A stretch of DNA of 64,000 nt from Stenotrophomonas maltophilia (lineage in GTDB: Bacteria > Pseudomonadota > Gammaproteobacteria > Xanthomonadales > Xanthomonadaceae). The translations under genes and the position numbers were made by a program. The first letter of the stretch is position 1; every line of letters starts with the position of its first letter. The stretch spans positions 2,418,001-2,482,000 of the forward strand of contig NZ_CP090423.1 of NCBI RefSeq assembly GCF_023518235.1. The letters are read 5' to 3'. The notes beneath the pieces were generated by a model that worked only from the letters and a program-made list of their open reading frames with translations, was not told the origin of the DNA and searched no databases. Positions 30,388-41,340 of this stretch are shown here, in pieces.

Positions 30388-31443
30388 TCAGCCGATCTGG
30401 CGGATCACTTCACCCTGAGCGTCACGCAACAGGGTCGGCACCACTTCGATCTGTAGTGCAGCGCCCAGTGGGTAGATGCCACGCTCGGCACGCACCTCGG
30501 CCAGCGCCTGCAGCCCGTGCTCGTCCAACGGCCAGCGCGCGCTGTGCGGCCCCAGCTCGCCGCTTGCGCCCTCGGCGCCGGGGCTGAACTCCCACTGCCG
30601 CTGGCGGCTCACCAGTTCCAGCGACATGCCATGGCGCAGGCGCAACGGCAGCAGCTCGCAGACACTGGGCACCTGCCCTGCGCCCAGCACCAGCGTGGTC
30701 ACGCCCTCCTGCTGGCGCCAGTCCAGGGTCTCGATGAACAACATGCCGGTGCTGGATCCCTCCTGCTCGCTCCCGGCACGCACGCGTGCGGCCAATACCG
30801 GATCCTCCAGCAGGTTGCCGCGGTGCAGATCGGTGATCCACAGCGGCATCGCCGGCTGCAGCGCCTGCAGCACGCCGCGCGTGGACCAGCGCTTGACCGC
30901 CGCCATCTCTTCGTCGGTCAGCCCGACCAGCTGCAGGAACTGCAGGTGGCCATTGGCGGTGTCGCGCGCCGGCAACTGCGGGTCGGCGATGAAGGCCAGA
31001 TGGCGCAGCCGCGTGTCGGTCTCCAGCGCAATCGGGCCGTTGGCATCCAGATGGTGGCCATCCTCGAACACATTGCCACTGCCGAACACGTAGCGCGCCA
31101 GGTTCTGCAACAGGTTCATCGGCCACACCGGCGGTGTGCCGTCGGCGCGTTCATCGGCTGCGGCGGCCAGACGGAAGGTCAGTTCAAATCCATAGCCGCT
31201 GGCGGCAGCGTCACTGCTTTCCTTGGTGTACAGCTCGGAGAATCCGTAGGTGATGTAGTGCCAGTGCGGCAGCGGCGCATCCGACCAGTACACACTGATG
31301 CCGTCCAGTGGATCCTGGCCACCCAGCGTGTACGGCAGCGCGGTGCCGAAATGGCGCGGTTCCTGGCCGGCATACAGCGGCGCCAGCGCGGCGTTGATCG
31401 CGTCCCAGCCCGGGGTGTCGCTGTCATGGTGGTCGTCCTGCAC
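30388..31443 (-). CDS. SUFU (suppressor of fused) domain protein
   Basis: The 351-residue protein matches the bacterial SUFU family: GWDAINAALAPLYAGQEPRH at the start, then DGISVYWSDAPLPHWHYITYGFSELY. Bacterial SUFU proteins are best known as immunity proteins of polymorphic toxin systems, but many are orphans. The frame has no nearby ATG; a GTG at 31443 behind AAGGAG at six bases is a convincing start. No toxin gene lies next to it. It follows the small unknown gene at 31490-31993 by 46 bp and may form an operon with it. Confidence 0.87.
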   Translation of the reverse strand: MQDDHHDSDTPGWDAINAALAPLYAGQEPRHFGTALPYTLGGQDPLDGISVYWSDAPLPHWHYITYGFSELYTKESSDAAASGYGFELTFRLAAAADERADGTPPVWPMNLLQNLARYVFGSGNVFEDGHHLDANGPIALETDTRLRHLAFIADPQLPARDTANGHLQFLQLVGLTDEEMAAVKRWSTRGVLQALQPAMPLWITDLHRGNLLEDPVLAARVRAGSEQEGSSTGMLFIETLDWRQQEGVTTLVLGAGQVPSVCELLPLRLRHGMSLELVSRQRQWEFSPGAEGASGELGPHSARWPLDEHGLQALAEVRAERGIYPLGAALQIEVVPTLLRDAQGEVIRQIG

Positions 31444-31489
31444 GCGGGACTCCTTGTGGGAAAGTGAACCGGTCACTTTACGCGCTGGC

Positions 31490-31993
31490 TCAGGCCTGCA
31501 CGACCTGGCCACCGTCGATCGCCATCGCCGCCTGGGTTTCCTGCCACCAGCGCTGCGCCAGCGCCGGGCTGCGTGCCTTGCCCACGGCAGCCAGCAGTTC
31601 CGGGCACAGGCGTTCCAGCGCCAGCGCATCGGTACAGCGCTCGATCTTCAACTGCATGAAGTAGCCCTTCAGGCCGAGATGACGCCGCACGGCGTCGCTC
31701 ATCGCCTCGTACAGCTGCTGGTACAACGCCGGGTCCTGTTCGCGGCCGCTGCTGATGCCGCGCATCGGCACCGTCTCGGCGCTGCCACCGATCACCTCGA
31801 TCAGGCCCTGCGCTGCCAGCTGCTCCAGCGCATCGTGCGGTGCGCGCAGGCCTTCGAACAGGCCGCGCAGTTCGGTATCGTCGCGATGGCCGTCGACCAT
31901 CAGCAGGATCGATCGCAACGCCGCCGGCAGACGCCGGCCACGGTCTTCGATTTCCTGACGGCCAGCAGCCGTCTTGGCGTGCAGCAATGCCAT
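31490..31993 (-). CDS. Hypothetical protein, winged-helix-like N-domain
   Basis: The 167-residue protein begins MALLHAKTAAGRQEIEDR, then LPAALRSILLMVDGHRDDTELR...LEQLAAQGLIEVIGG. Similar segments occur at the N-termini of many proteobacterial regulatory or surface-associated proteins and look like a small winged-helix fold. The C-terminal half is helical with no motif I recognise. AGGGGG precedes the ATG. No signal peptide or membrane helix is seen, so it is probably cytosolic. Function unknown. Confidence 0.75.
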   Translation of the reverse strand: MALLHAKTAAGRQEIEDRGRRLPAALRSILLMVDGHRDDTELRGLFEGLRAPHDALEQLAAQGLIEVIGGSAETVPMRGISSGREQDPALYQQLYEAMSDAVRRHLGLKGYFMQLKIERCTDALALERLCPELLAAVGKARSPALAQRWWQETQAAMAIDGGQVVQA

Positions 31994-32138
31994 TGCATCC
32001 CCCTCCCTTGATGCACCATGCCTGCGTGCCCTGGCGGGCACGCCCCCTGTCTGTCATCCCCGGACGGCACACGCATTCCCCGGCGCGCACCGCGTGTTGC
32101 AGGTCGATGACAGGCCGAGCTTAGCGCAAGAACCGCAG

Positions 32139-32204
32139 GTAGTGCCGGCCGCTGGCCGGCAACCTCCGGATTGACGGGATTGCCGGCCAGCGGCCGGCAC
32201 TACC
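32139..32204. repeat. SMAG palindrome pair after prpE
   Basis: The forward GTAGTGCCGGCCGCTGGCC unit (32139-32161) and its inverted partner (32181-32204) share the perfect stem TGCCGGCC/GGCCGGCA. The right end is three bases from the prpE stop codon. Confidence 0.85.
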
Positions 32205-32207
32205 GGG

Positions 32208-34088
32208 TCAGCGGCCCAGCGCGCGGCGGATCTCTTCCAGTGCACTGGGGTCATCCAGGGTCGACAGATCACCCGGGTCGCGCTGCTCGGCCAGCGCCTG
32301 CAACGAGCGCCGCAGCAGCTTGCCGGACCGCGTCTTGGGCAGTGCGTTGACCACATGCACATGCGCCGGGCGCGCCACCGCGCCGAGCGAGGTGGTCACC
32401 GTGGCCATCATCTCCGCCACCACCGGCGCCGGGTCCTCACCGTTGAGACCCTGCTTGAGGGTGACGAACACCAGTGGCACCTGCCCCTTCAGCTCGTCCT
32501 TGACCCCTATCACGGCGGCCTCGGCCACGCGCGGGTGGCTGGAAATGGCCTCCTCGATCTCGCGCGTGCCCAAGCGGTGCCCGGCCACGTTGATCACATC
32601 ATCGGTACGGCCGAGGATGAAGGTATAGCCATCGTCGTCGCGGATCGCCCAGTCCAGCGAGCTGTACAGCAGTTCCTTGAAGTGGCTGAAGTAGCTCTGC
32701 AGGAAACGGTTGTCGTCGTTCCACACCGTGCTCATGCAGCCCGGCGGCAGCGGCGGCGACACCACCAGCACGCCCTTCTGTCCCGGCGCGACTTCTTCGC
32801 CGGTGTTCTCGTCAATCACCTTCATCCGGTAACCGAGGTTGGGGAAGCCGGGCGAGCCGAAGCGCACCGGCTTCATCTCCAGGCCGGGCAGCAGGGTCAG
32901 CGCCGGCCAACCGGTTTCGGTCTGCCAGTAGTTGTCGATGATCGGCTTGCCCAGTGCCTCATTGATCCAGTGCGCAGTCGGCTCGTCCAGCGGCTCGCCG
33001 GCCAGGAACAGGTACTTCAGCGCGCGCAGGTCGTGGCGATGGATGAAGTCGGCATCATGCTTCTTCAGCACGCGGATCGCGGTGGGCGAAGAGAACATCG
33101 TGCGCACGTTGTACTGTTCGCACAGCGCCCACCAGATGCCCGGATCGGGGTTGGTCGGCAGCCCTTCATACAGCAGCGAGGTGCAACCCCCGATCAGCGG
33201 CCCGTACACGTTGTACGAATGGCCCACGGCCCAGCCGACATCGGAGGTGGAGAACATCACCTGCCCGGGCCTGCAGTCGAAAACGGTTTCCATCGACTGT
33301 GCCATCGCCACCGCATAGCCGCCGACATCGCGCTGCACGCCCTTGGGCTTGCCGGTGGTGCCGGAGGTGTACAGCAGGTAGCTAGGCTCGCTGGCTTCCA
33401 GCCACTGCACCGGCACATCCACCTGCCCGATCTGCGCACGCAGCGCGGCGTACTCCACATCACGGCCCGGCACGCGCGGCTCGGCCGCATCCAGTCCGCG
33501 CGACACGATCAACACGTGCGGTGGCGGCGCGCTGGCTTCTGCACAGGCTGCATCGACCATCGGCTTGTACGGAATCAGCTTGCCACCGCGCATGCCGGCA
33601 TCGGCGGCGATCAGCAGCTTGGGCCTGGCATCGTCGATGCGCAGCGCCAGGTTGTGTGCGGCAAAGCCACCGAATACCACCGAATGCACCGCACCGATGC
33701 GTGCACAGGCGAGCATCGCGAACACGGCCTCGGCCATGTTCGGCATGTAGATCACCACGCGGTCGCCGTGGCCAACGCCGAGATGCTTGAGCACGGCAGC
33801 GAAATCATTCACTTCGCGATACAGCTGGCGATAGGTGATTTCGCGGGTGCTGTTGGTTTCGGTGGAGATGGCCACCAGCGCGAGCTGGTCGGGACGGTCG
33901 GCCAGATGGCGGTCGACAGCGTTGTAGCAGAGATTGGTTTCACCGCCGACGAACCAGCGCCGGAACGGCGGATTGCTGTAGTCGAGCACCTGCTGTGGCG
34001 GCTTGTGCCAATGGATGCGCTTGGCTTCCTCGCCCCAGAAGGCCTCCGGCTCGTCGATCGAGCGACGGTAGGTTTCCTCGTAGTTCAT
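32208..34088 (-). CDS. prpE: Propionate-CoA ligase PrpE
   Basis: The 626-residue AMP-forming acyl-CoA synthetase starts MNYEETYRRSIDEPEAFWGE, the PrpE pattern rather than that of Acs. It has the ATP loop LLYTSGTTGKPKGVQRDVGGY, YWQTETGWP, and the C-terminal Lys of PKTRSGKLLRR that is acetylated in regulation. It activates propionate to propionyl-CoA. GGGAGGG lies seven bases before the ATG. It stands alone here; prpB, prpC and prpD of the methylcitrate cycle are not in the window. A 555-bp structured repeat element precedes it. Confidence 0.93.
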   Translation of the reverse strand: MNYEETYRRSIDEPEAFWGEEAKRIHWHKPPQQVLDYSNPPFRRWFVGGETNLCYNAVDRHLADRPDQLALVAISTETNSTREITYRQLYREVNDFAAVLKHLGVGHGDRVVIYMPNMAEAVFAMLACARIGAVHSVVFGGFAAHNLALRIDDARPKLLIAADAGMRGGKLIPYKPMVDAACAEASAPPPHVLIVSRGLDAAEPRVPGRDVEYAALRAQIGQVDVPVQWLEASEPSYLLYTSGTTGKPKGVQRDVGGYAVAMAQSMETVFDCRPGQVMFSTSDVGWAVGHSYNVYGPLIGGCTSLLYEGLPTNPDPGIWWALCEQYNVRTMFSSPTAIRVLKKHDADFIHRHDLRALKYLFLAGEPLDEPTAHWINEALGKPIIDNYWQTETGWPALTLLPGLEMKPVRFGSPGFPNLGYRMKVIDENTGEEVAPGQKGVLVVSPPLPPGCMSTVWNDDNRFLQSYFSHFKELLYSSLDWAIRDDDGYTFILGRTDDVINVAGHRLGTREIEEAISSHPRVAEAAVIGVKDELKGQVPLVFVTLKQGLNGEDPAPVVAEMMATVTTSLGAVARPAHVHVVNALPKTRSGKLLRRSLQALAEQRDPGDLSTLDDPSALEEIRRALGR

Positions 34089-34245
34089 GACGCAGCCCTC
34101 CCAGACAAAGTCATGGGTTCGAGGATAGTCCGGCGCTGCCGCGCGGGCCGCCCTACCTTGGTAGGGGGTGGGTTTGTTCGGCAGGGCTTGCAGCCCTGCA
34201 CCTGCAGAAGCCGAAGCAACAGCAGAAGCTGGCTTGCTGGGGGAT

Positions 34246-34346
34246 GGCGGGGTGGGTCCGGTTGCGGGGGACGCCGTGAATCCGTCCATGGAGGCTCGGT
34301 CGCGCCATCCATGGCGCTCACGCCCCCGCAACCGGACCCATCCCGC
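34246..34346 (-). repeat. Structured repeat unit E1
   Basis: The arms at 34246-34272 and 34321-34346 pair with one G-T wobble and one bulged base. An inner seven-pair hairpin lies at 34302-34308/34311-34317. Read on the minus strand the apex is GCGCCATGGATGGCGC, then CGAGCCTCCATGGACGG and TTCACGGCGT. A header with CTGTCGAA lies directly 5' of it. Confidence 0.82.
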
Positions 34347-34551
34347 CTTCGACAGTTCTCCGCAATCTTTCGGGCTGGCATTACCTGGGCTCTTGGTGGG
34401 TGTCGACCTTGGTCGACACGCTTGATCCACGCCATGCACGGATGACTCATTCGATATCTGAAAGAAAAATCGTGTCGACCAAGGTCGACATCTACCAACA
34501 GCCGTGCGGAACAACGGCCGCAGTTACCAACAGCCGCGGGAATCTGTCAGA

Positions 34552-34655
34552 GGCGGGGCGGTGTGGGTGGGCAGGACCGTTGGCGCCATGGATGGCGCCA
34601 TCGAGCCCCCATGGATGGGTTTACGGCGTGTCCTGCCCACCCACACCGCCCCGCC
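34552..34655 (+). repeat. Structured repeat unit E2
   Basis: Its outer arms (34552-34577 and 34630-34655) are a perfect 26-bp inverted repeat. The apex repeats the E1 apex: GGCGCCATGGATGGCGCC, CGAGCCCCCATGGATGG, TTTACGGCGT. The arm sequence differs from E1 at many positions but stays fully paired. Confidence 0.85.
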
Positions 34656-34740
34656 AACCCACGGATGGCCCGCTTTCGCCGTTGACGTTGACGTTGCTCT
34701 GGCTCGTAGCAGGTGCAGGGCTGCAAGCCCTGCCGACCCC

Positions 34741-35355
34741 CTAGAACGGAGCCGCAGACTCGAACGCGAGCGCTTCGCCCGTCACCGGGTGGGTAAACCG
34801 CAGGCTGCGTGCATGCAGGTGCACGCGCTGCGCCGGAGCGGCGTCGTACAGCACGTCACCGACAATGGGATGGCCGAGGCTGGCCATGTGCAGGCGCAGC
34901 TGATGGCTGCGGCCAGTGATCGGTTCCAGCGCCACGCGGGTGCGCTGCGCTTCAACATCACGTGCCATCACGCGCCAGCGCGTCAGAGCAGGTTTGCCGC
35001 GCTCACGGTCGACCACCTGCTTCGGTCGGTTCGGCCAATCCACGATCAGCGGCAGGTCCACTTCGCCGGCCTCGCCTTCGATCAAACCCTGCACGATGGC
35101 CTCGTAGCACTTGCCGACCTGGCGCCGCTCGAACTGCATCGACAATGCGGCCTGCATCTCTTTGCCGCGCGCATGCAGCAACAGGCCGGAGGTCACCTGG
35201 TCCAGCCGATGCACGGTCAGCGCGTCCGGGTACACCGCCTGCAGGCGTGTGACCACGCAGTCCTGGTTTTCCTCGCTGCGGCCGGGCACGGACAGCAGGC
35301 CGGCCGGCTTCTCGGCCACCAGCAGCGCGTCGTCGATGTAGTGCAGGTGGATCAT
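34741..35355 (-). CDS. RluA-family pseudouridine synthase
   Basis: The 204-residue protein starts MIHLHYIDDALLVAEKPAGLLSVPG and has the catalytic motif HRLDQVTSGLLLHARG with the essential Asp, plus GRSHQLRLHMASLGHPIVGD. It lacks an S4 domain, as in RluA itself, which modifies 23S U746 and tRNA U32; the target here is inferred. The start at 35355 excludes the mdh terminator upstream. Its TAG stop lies seven bases from composite element A. Confidence 0.9.
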   Translation of the reverse strand: MIHLHYIDDALLVAEKPAGLLSVPGRSEENQDCVVTRLQAVYPDALTVHRLDQVTSGLLLHARGKEMQAALSMQFERRQVGKCYEAIVQGLIEGEAGEVDLPLIVDWPNRPKQVVDRERGKPALTRWRVMARDVEAQRTRVALEPITGRSHQLRLHMASLGHPIVGDVLYDAAPAQRVHLHARSLRFTHPVTGEALAFESAAPF

Positions 35356-35378
35356 CGGTTTGCGTATCCGTTCAAACG

Positions 35379-35408
35379 AAAACGGGGAAGCCGAAGCTTC
35401 CCCGTTTT
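35379..35408 (-). terminator. Rho-independent terminator of mdh
   Basis: A perfect 13-base stem (35379-35391 with 35396-35408) with a CGAA loop. The A/T-rich ends (AAAA...TTTT) form the U tract on either strand. It lies 40 bp after the mdh stop. A further palindrome GTACCGACC-aac-GGTCGGTAC follows at 35420-35440. Confidence 0.9.
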
Positions 35409-35448
35409 CTGCGGTGAGCGTACCGACCAACGGTCGGTACCGCCCGTA

Positions 35449-37045
<1,597 letters not shown>

Positions 37046-37266
37046 GAAGATCCTTGATACAAAGGGGAATGCGTCTAGCCCCCTAGTTTACACCCGCCTC
37101 GTGTCGGCGGCGGCTTCGACCATCGGTGAAGAGCCCGGCTTCAGCCCCCGGACGGGGAGCGGCGCCGGCGGCTCCTGGCGGCCTCGGCCGGAGCGGCGGG
37201 CAGCCAGCTGAATGGGTGCCAGCCCGGGCGTGAAATCCACCTTTTCGCGAATCGTCAAGTTCGACG

Positions 37267-37272
37267 TATAAT
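37267..37272 (+). promoter_or_regulatory. Candidate -10 box (TATAAT) of typA
   Basis: A perfect TATAAT lies 46 bp before the typA ATG, predicting a leader of about 40 nt. The -35 region is not recognisable. Confidence 0.55.
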
Positions 37273-37318
37273 GTTGGACTTCTTTTTCCAAATCCGGCGC
37301 CGACTGGCCCCCTTTCGT

Positions 37319-39166
37319 ATGTCCATCGAAAATCTTCGCAACATCGCCATCGTCGCCCACGTCGACCATGGCAAGACCACCCTGGTCGACCAGCTGCTGA
37401 AGCAGTCCGGCACCCTGTCCGAACGCACCGTCCTCGCCGAGCGCGTGATGGACAGCAACGACCAGGAAAAGGAACGCGGCATCACCATCCTGGCCAAGAA
37501 CACGGCCATCACCTGGGAAGACAAGCGGACCGGCGTCAAGAACCGCATCAACATCGTCGACACCCCCGGCCACGCCGACTTCGGCGGTGAGGTCGAGCGC
37601 GTGCTGTCGATGGTCGACACCGTGCTGATCCTGGTCGACGCGATGGACGGCCCGATGCCGCAGACCCGCTTCGTCACCCAGAAGGCCTTCGCGATGGGCT
37701 TCAAGCCGATCGTGGTGGTCAACAAGATCGACCGTCCGGGCGCGCGTCCGGAGTGGGTGATCGACCAGGTCTTCGACCTGTTCGACAAGCTCGGCGCGAC
37801 CAATGAGCAGCTGGACTTCCCGATCGTCTACGCCTCGGCCCTGAACGGCTACGCCGGCCTGGAAGACACCGTGCGCGACGGCGACATGACCCCGCTGTAC
37901 GAAGCGATCATGCAGCACGCGCCGAAGCCGGAAGTGGACCCGGAAGGCGCGTTCCAGATGCGCATCAGCCAGCTGGACTACAACAACTTCGTGGGCGTCA
38001 TCGGCATCGGCCGCATCCAGCGCGGCACCCTGAAGAAGAACATGCAGGTCGCGGTCATCGACCGTGAAGGCAAGAAGCGCAACGGCAAGGTGCTGCAGGT
38101 GCTGGGCTTCCTGGGCCTGGAGCGCATCGAGCAGGACTCGGCCGAAGCCGGCGACATCGTGGCCATCTCCGGCATCCAGGAGCTGACCATCTCCGACACC
38201 CTCTGCGCCCCGGATACCCCGGAAGCACTGCCGGCGCTGACCGTCGACGAGCCGACCATCTCGATGACCTTCCAGGTCAACAACTCGCCGTTCGCCGGCA
38301 ACAAGGACCTGTCCGGTGGCAAGTTCCTGACCAGCCGCCAGATCAAGGACCGCCTGGACCGTGAAAAGGTCCACAACGTGGCCCTGAAGGTCGAACAGCT
38401 GGAAGACGCCGACAAGTTCCTGGTCTCCGGCCGTGGCGAACTGCACCTGTCGGTGCTGATCGAGAACATGCGTCGCGAAGGCTACGAGCTGGCCGTGTCG
38501 CGCCCGGAAGTGATCATCAAGGAAATCGACGGCCAGCTGATGGAGCCGATCGAGCAGCTGGTGGTGGACATCGAAGAAGTGCACCAGGGCGGCGTGATGG
38601 AAAAGCTGGGTACCCGCAAGGGCCAGCTGAAGAACATGGAGCCGGACGGCAAGGGCCGTGTGCGCCTGGAATACCAGATCCCGGCCCGTGGCCTGATCGG
38701 CTTCCAGAACGAGTTCAAGACCCTCACCCAGGGTTCGGGCCTGCTGTTCCACGTGTTCGACCATTACGGTCCGAAGGAACAGGGCGCGATCGCCAAGCGC
38801 ATCAACGGCGTGATGATCGCCAATGCGCCGGGTGCCACGCCGGCCTACTCGCTGGGCCCGCTGCAGGAGCGCGGCAAGCTCTTCGCTGCTGAAGGCGACA
38901 ACGTGTATGAAGGTCAGCTGGTCGGCATCCACTCCAAGGACAACGACCTGACCGTCAACGCGATCAAGACCAAGCCGCTGACCAACATGCGCGCTTCGGG
39001 CAAGGACGATGCGATCCAGCTGACCCCGGCGATCAAGTACTCGCTGGAGCAGGCCCTGGACTTCATCGAAGACGACGAGCTGGTCGAGATCACCCCGAAG
39101 GAGATCCGCCTGCGCAAGAAGTTCCTGACCGAAAGCGACCGCAAGAAGGCTTCGCGCGGCGGCTGA
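37319..39166 (+). CDS. typA: Ribosome-associated GTPase TypA/BipA
   Basis: The 615-residue translational GTPase has G1 [16 protein letters not shown]3 [16 protein letters not shown]4 [12 protein letters not shown], and the BipA-specific C-terminal domain ([26 protein letters not shown], then [14 protein letters not shown]). It binds the ribosome in an EF-G-like way and helps 50S assembly and stress adaptation. The ATG at 37319 ([18 protein letters not shown]) is the family start; the upstream in-frame ATG would add residues encoded by the leader. The DUF2127 gene follows by 11 bp. Confidence 0.97.
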   Translation: MSIENLRNIAIVAHVDHGKTTLVDQLLKQSGTLSERTVLAERVMDSNDQEKERGITILAKNTAITWEDKRTGVKNRINIVDTPGHADFGGEVERVLSMVDTVLILVDAMDGPMPQTRFVTQKAFAMGFKPIVVVNKIDRPGARPEWVIDQVFDLFDKLGATNEQLDFPIVYASALNGYAGLEDTVRDGDMTPLYEAIMQHAPKPEVDPEGAFQMRISQLDYNNFVGVIGIGRIQRGTLKKNMQVAVIDREGKKRNGKVLQVLGFLGLERIEQDSAEAGDIVAISGIQELTISDTLCAPDTPEALPALTVDEPTISMTFQVNNSPFAGNKDLSGGKFLTSRQIKDRLDREKVHNVALKVEQLEDADKFLVSGRGELHLSVLIENMRREGYELAVSRPEVIIKEIDGQLMEPIEQLVVDIEEVHQGGVMEKLGTRKGQLKNMEPDGKGRVRLEYQIPARGLIGFQNEFKTLTQGSGLLFHVFDHYGPKEQGAIAKRINGVMIANAPGATPAYSLGPLQERGKLFAAEGDNVYEGQLVGIHSKDNDLTVNAIKTKPLTNMRASGKDDAIQLTPAIKYSLEQALDFIEDDELVEITPKEIRLRKKFLTESDRKKASRGG

Positions 39167-39177
39167 GCCAGCACCCC

Positions 39178-39645
39178 GTGAACCCGAGCGGTTACAACCC
39201 GGATCCGCACCGGCATCCGGGTCTCCACGTCATCGCCCTGCTCGAAGCGAGCAAGGCGATGCTGGCGCTGTTGGCTGCCACCGGGCTGGAAGTGCTCGGA
39301 CCGCAGCCGCTACGGCACGGCATCATGGTCCTGATCCGGCGTTTCAGCCTGGATCCGGACCATGGCACCCTGCCCTCGTTGCTGCACATGATCAGCCCCG
39401 ACGCGGTGCACCTGGCCGCGGCGGGGATGATCGGCTACGGCCTGCTGCACCTGGTCGAAGCCTGGGGCCTGTGGCGGGCCAAGGCTTGGGCCTCCTGGCT
39501 GGGCTGCCTGACCGCCTCGCTGTACCTGCCTTTCGATATCTTCGCGATCATCCGCCACCCCGGCTGGCCCTCCTGGACGATCCTGGCGATCAACCTGATC
39601 GTGGTCTACGTGCTGGCCCGCGACCTGCGCAAGCGTCACCGCTGA
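39178..39645 (+). CDS. DUF2127 family membrane protein
   Basis: The 155-residue protein starts from GTG (MNPSGYNPDPHRHPGLHVIALLEASKAML) and has four hydrophobic helices with the DUF2127 signature words RHPGLHVIALLEASKA and GLLHLVEAWGLW. The family is widespread and of unknown function. It is 11 bp downstream of typA and probably co-transcribed with it. Confidence 0.85.
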   Translation: MNPSGYNPDPHRHPGLHVIALLEASKAMLALLAATGLEVLGPQPLRHGIMVLIRRFSLDPDHGTLPSLLHMISPDAVHLAAAGMIGYGLLHLVEAWGLWRAKAWASWLGCLTASLYLPFDIFAIIRHPGWPSWTILAINLIVVYVLARDLRKRHR

Positions 39646-39686
39646 GCACCGGCTACACTGGGGATTGGAGCCGACCAAGCCGCCCC

Positions 39687-41309
39687 ATGCGCCCGTCCTT
39701 GCCGCCTCTGCTGATCTGCCTGCTCAGCGCGCTGCCTGCGCTGTTTTCGGCTGGCTGCAGCCCGGCCGCGTCCAGCGCGCATGCCGCCGAACCTGCGAGC
39801 CGCAACGTGCCCTTCCCCTATGCCGAAACCGATGTGGCCGACTTGCAGGCGCGGATGACCGCCGGCGAACTGGACAGCACCACCCTCACCCAGGCCTACC
39901 TGCAGCGCATCGCCACCCTGGACCGTGCCGGGCCACGCCTGCGCGCGGTGATCGAACTCAATCCCGATGCCCTGAAGGAAGCCGCCGCACGCGACCGCGA
40001 GCGCCGCGACGGCCGCGTGCGCGGTGCCCTGCACGGCATTCCCGTGCTGCTGAAGGACAACATCAACGCCGCCCCGATGAGCACCACGGCCGGCTCGCTG
40101 GCACTGCAGGGCTTCCGTCCTGACGATGCCTACCTGGTGCGACGCCTGCGCGAGGCCGGCGCCGTGGTGCTGGGCAAGACCAATCTCAGCGAGTGGGCCA
40201 ACTTCCGCGGCAACGACTCGATCTCCGGCTGGAGTGCGCGCGGCGGCCAGACCCGTAACCCCTACCGCCTCAGCCACTCCCCCTGCGGCTCCAGCAGCGG
40301 CAGCGCGGTGGCGATGGCGGCCAACCTGGCCAGCGTGGCCATCGGCACCGAAACCGACGGCAGCATCGTCTGCCCGGCCGCAATCAATGGGGTTGTTGGC
40401 CTGAAGCCCACCGTCGGGCTGGTCAGCCGCGACGGCATCATCCCGATCTCCTTCAGCCAGGACACCGCCGGGCCGATGACGCGCAGCGTGGCCGACGCGG
40501 CGGCCGTGCTGACCGCGATCGCCGGCCGCGACGACGCCGACCCGGCCACCGCGACCATGCCCGGCCGCGCGGTCTATGACTACACCGCACGCCTGGACCC
40601 GCAGGGCCTGCGTGGCAAGCGCATCGGCCTGCTGCAGACGCCGCTGCTGACCTATCGGGGCATGCCACCGCTGATGGAACAGGCGGCCACCGAACTGCGC
40701 CGCGCTGGTGCGGTGGTGGTGCCGGTGGAACTGCCCAACCAGGGTGCGTGGGCCGAGGCCGAGCGCACGGTGCTGCTGTACGAGTTCAAGGCCGGCCTGG
40801 AGCGCTACCTCAACACGCACCGGGCGCCGCTGCGACGCCTGGCCGACCTGATCGCCTTCAACCAGGCGCACCACAAGCAGGAGCTGGGCCTGTTCGGCCA
40901 GGAGCTGCTGGTGGAGGCCGACGCCACCGCCGGCCTGGCCGATCCCGCCTACATCCGTGCACGCAGCGATGCACGCCGGCTGGCCGGCCCGGAAGGCATC
41001 GATGCCGCCCTCGCCGCCCACCAGCTGGATGCACTGGTGGCGCCGACCACCGGTGTGGCCTGGCCGATCCGAAGCGAAGGGGACGACTTCCCCGGCGAGA
41101 GCTATGGCGCCGCCGCCGTGGCCGGCTATCCCAGCCTCAGCGTGCCGATGGGCCAGATCAACGGCCTGCCCGTGGGCCTGTTGTTCATGGGCACCGCCTG
41201 GAGCGAACCGAAGCTGATCGAAATGGCCTACGCCTATGAACAACGCACGCGCGCGCGGCGGCCACCGCACTTTGATACCGACACCCTGATCGACGCCGAC
41301 GAGCCGTGA
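39687..41309 (+). CDS. pam: Peptide amidase Pam
   Basis: The 540-residue exported protein matches the S. maltophilia peptide amidase, an amidase-signature enzyme that removes C-terminal amide groups from peptide amides without cutting peptide bonds. The Ser-cisSer-Lys triad is present at Lys123 (VLLKDNIN), Ser202 (CGSSSGSA) and Ser226 ([10 protein letters not shown]), exactly the numbers known for Pam. A hydrophobic signal segment (residues 6-22) ends in SAGC, so a lipoprotein lipobox is possible. The mature start near [16 protein letters not shown] agrees with the known enzyme. It lies 41 bp after the DUF2127 gene and ends shortly before a SMAG pair. Confidence 0.96.
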   Translation: MRPSLPPLLICLLSALPALFSAGCSPAASSAHAAEPASRNVPFPYAETDVADLQARMTAGELDSTTLTQAYLQRIATLDRAGPRLRAVIELNPDALKEAAARDRERRDGRVRGALHGIPVLLKDNINAAPMSTTAGSLALQGFRPDDAYLVRRLREAGAVVLGKTNLSEWANFRGNDSISGWSARGGQTRNPYRLSHSPCGSSSGSAVAMAANLASVAIGTETDGSIVCPAAINGVVGLKPTVGLVSRDGIIPISFSQDTAGPMTRSVADAAAVLTAIAGRDDADPATATMPGRAVYDYTARLDPQGLRGKRIGLLQTPLLTYRGMPPLMEQAATELRRAGAVVVPVELPNQGAWAEAERTVLLYEFKAGLERYLNTHRAPLRRLADLIAFNQAHHKQELGLFGQELLVEADATAGLADPAYIRARSDARRLAGPEGIDAALAAHQLDALVAPTTGVAWPIRSEGDDFPGESYGAAAVAGYPSLSVPMGQINGLPVGLLFMGTAWSEPKLIEMAYAYEQRTRARRPPHFDTDTLIDADEP

Positions 41310-41340
41310 CCTCCGGTGACGCCGGCGAATCCTGACCTCC

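Larger units (their letters stand above)
34180..34734. repeat. Composite structured element A with terminal inverted repeats
   Basis: This fills most of the 652-bp gap between rluA-type and prpE genes. Its ends are a perfect 26-bp inverted repeat (34180-34205 and 34709-34734), each containing the small hairpin GCAGGGCT-TGC-AGCCCTGC. Inside are two copies of a hairpin unit of about 100 nt in opposite, outward-facing orientation (34246-34346 and 34552-34655). The spacer between them holds GTCGAC-type SMAG hairpins (about 34400-34418 and 34473-34496). Each unit is preceded by a header GCGGnnAAYYSTCRRA. A second composite of the same design lies at 42640-43181. No credible coding frame exists. 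Confidence 0.85.

Noticed and set aside
34168..34425. Similar short frames in both composite elements (for example VGPVAGDAVNPSMEARS)
   Set aside because: The similarity comes from the shared structured DNA. The frames are not kept across the hairpin arms and lack ribosome-binding sites, and the base changes preserve pairing rather than codons.
32355..34445. Plus-strand open frame of 696 codons opposite prpE
   Set aside because: It is antisense to prpE, which has all acyl-CoA synthetase motifs.
37088..38932. Minus-strand open frame of 614 codons opposite typA
   Set aside because: It is antisense to a highly conserved GTPase gene; the composition is biased and no start site is visible.
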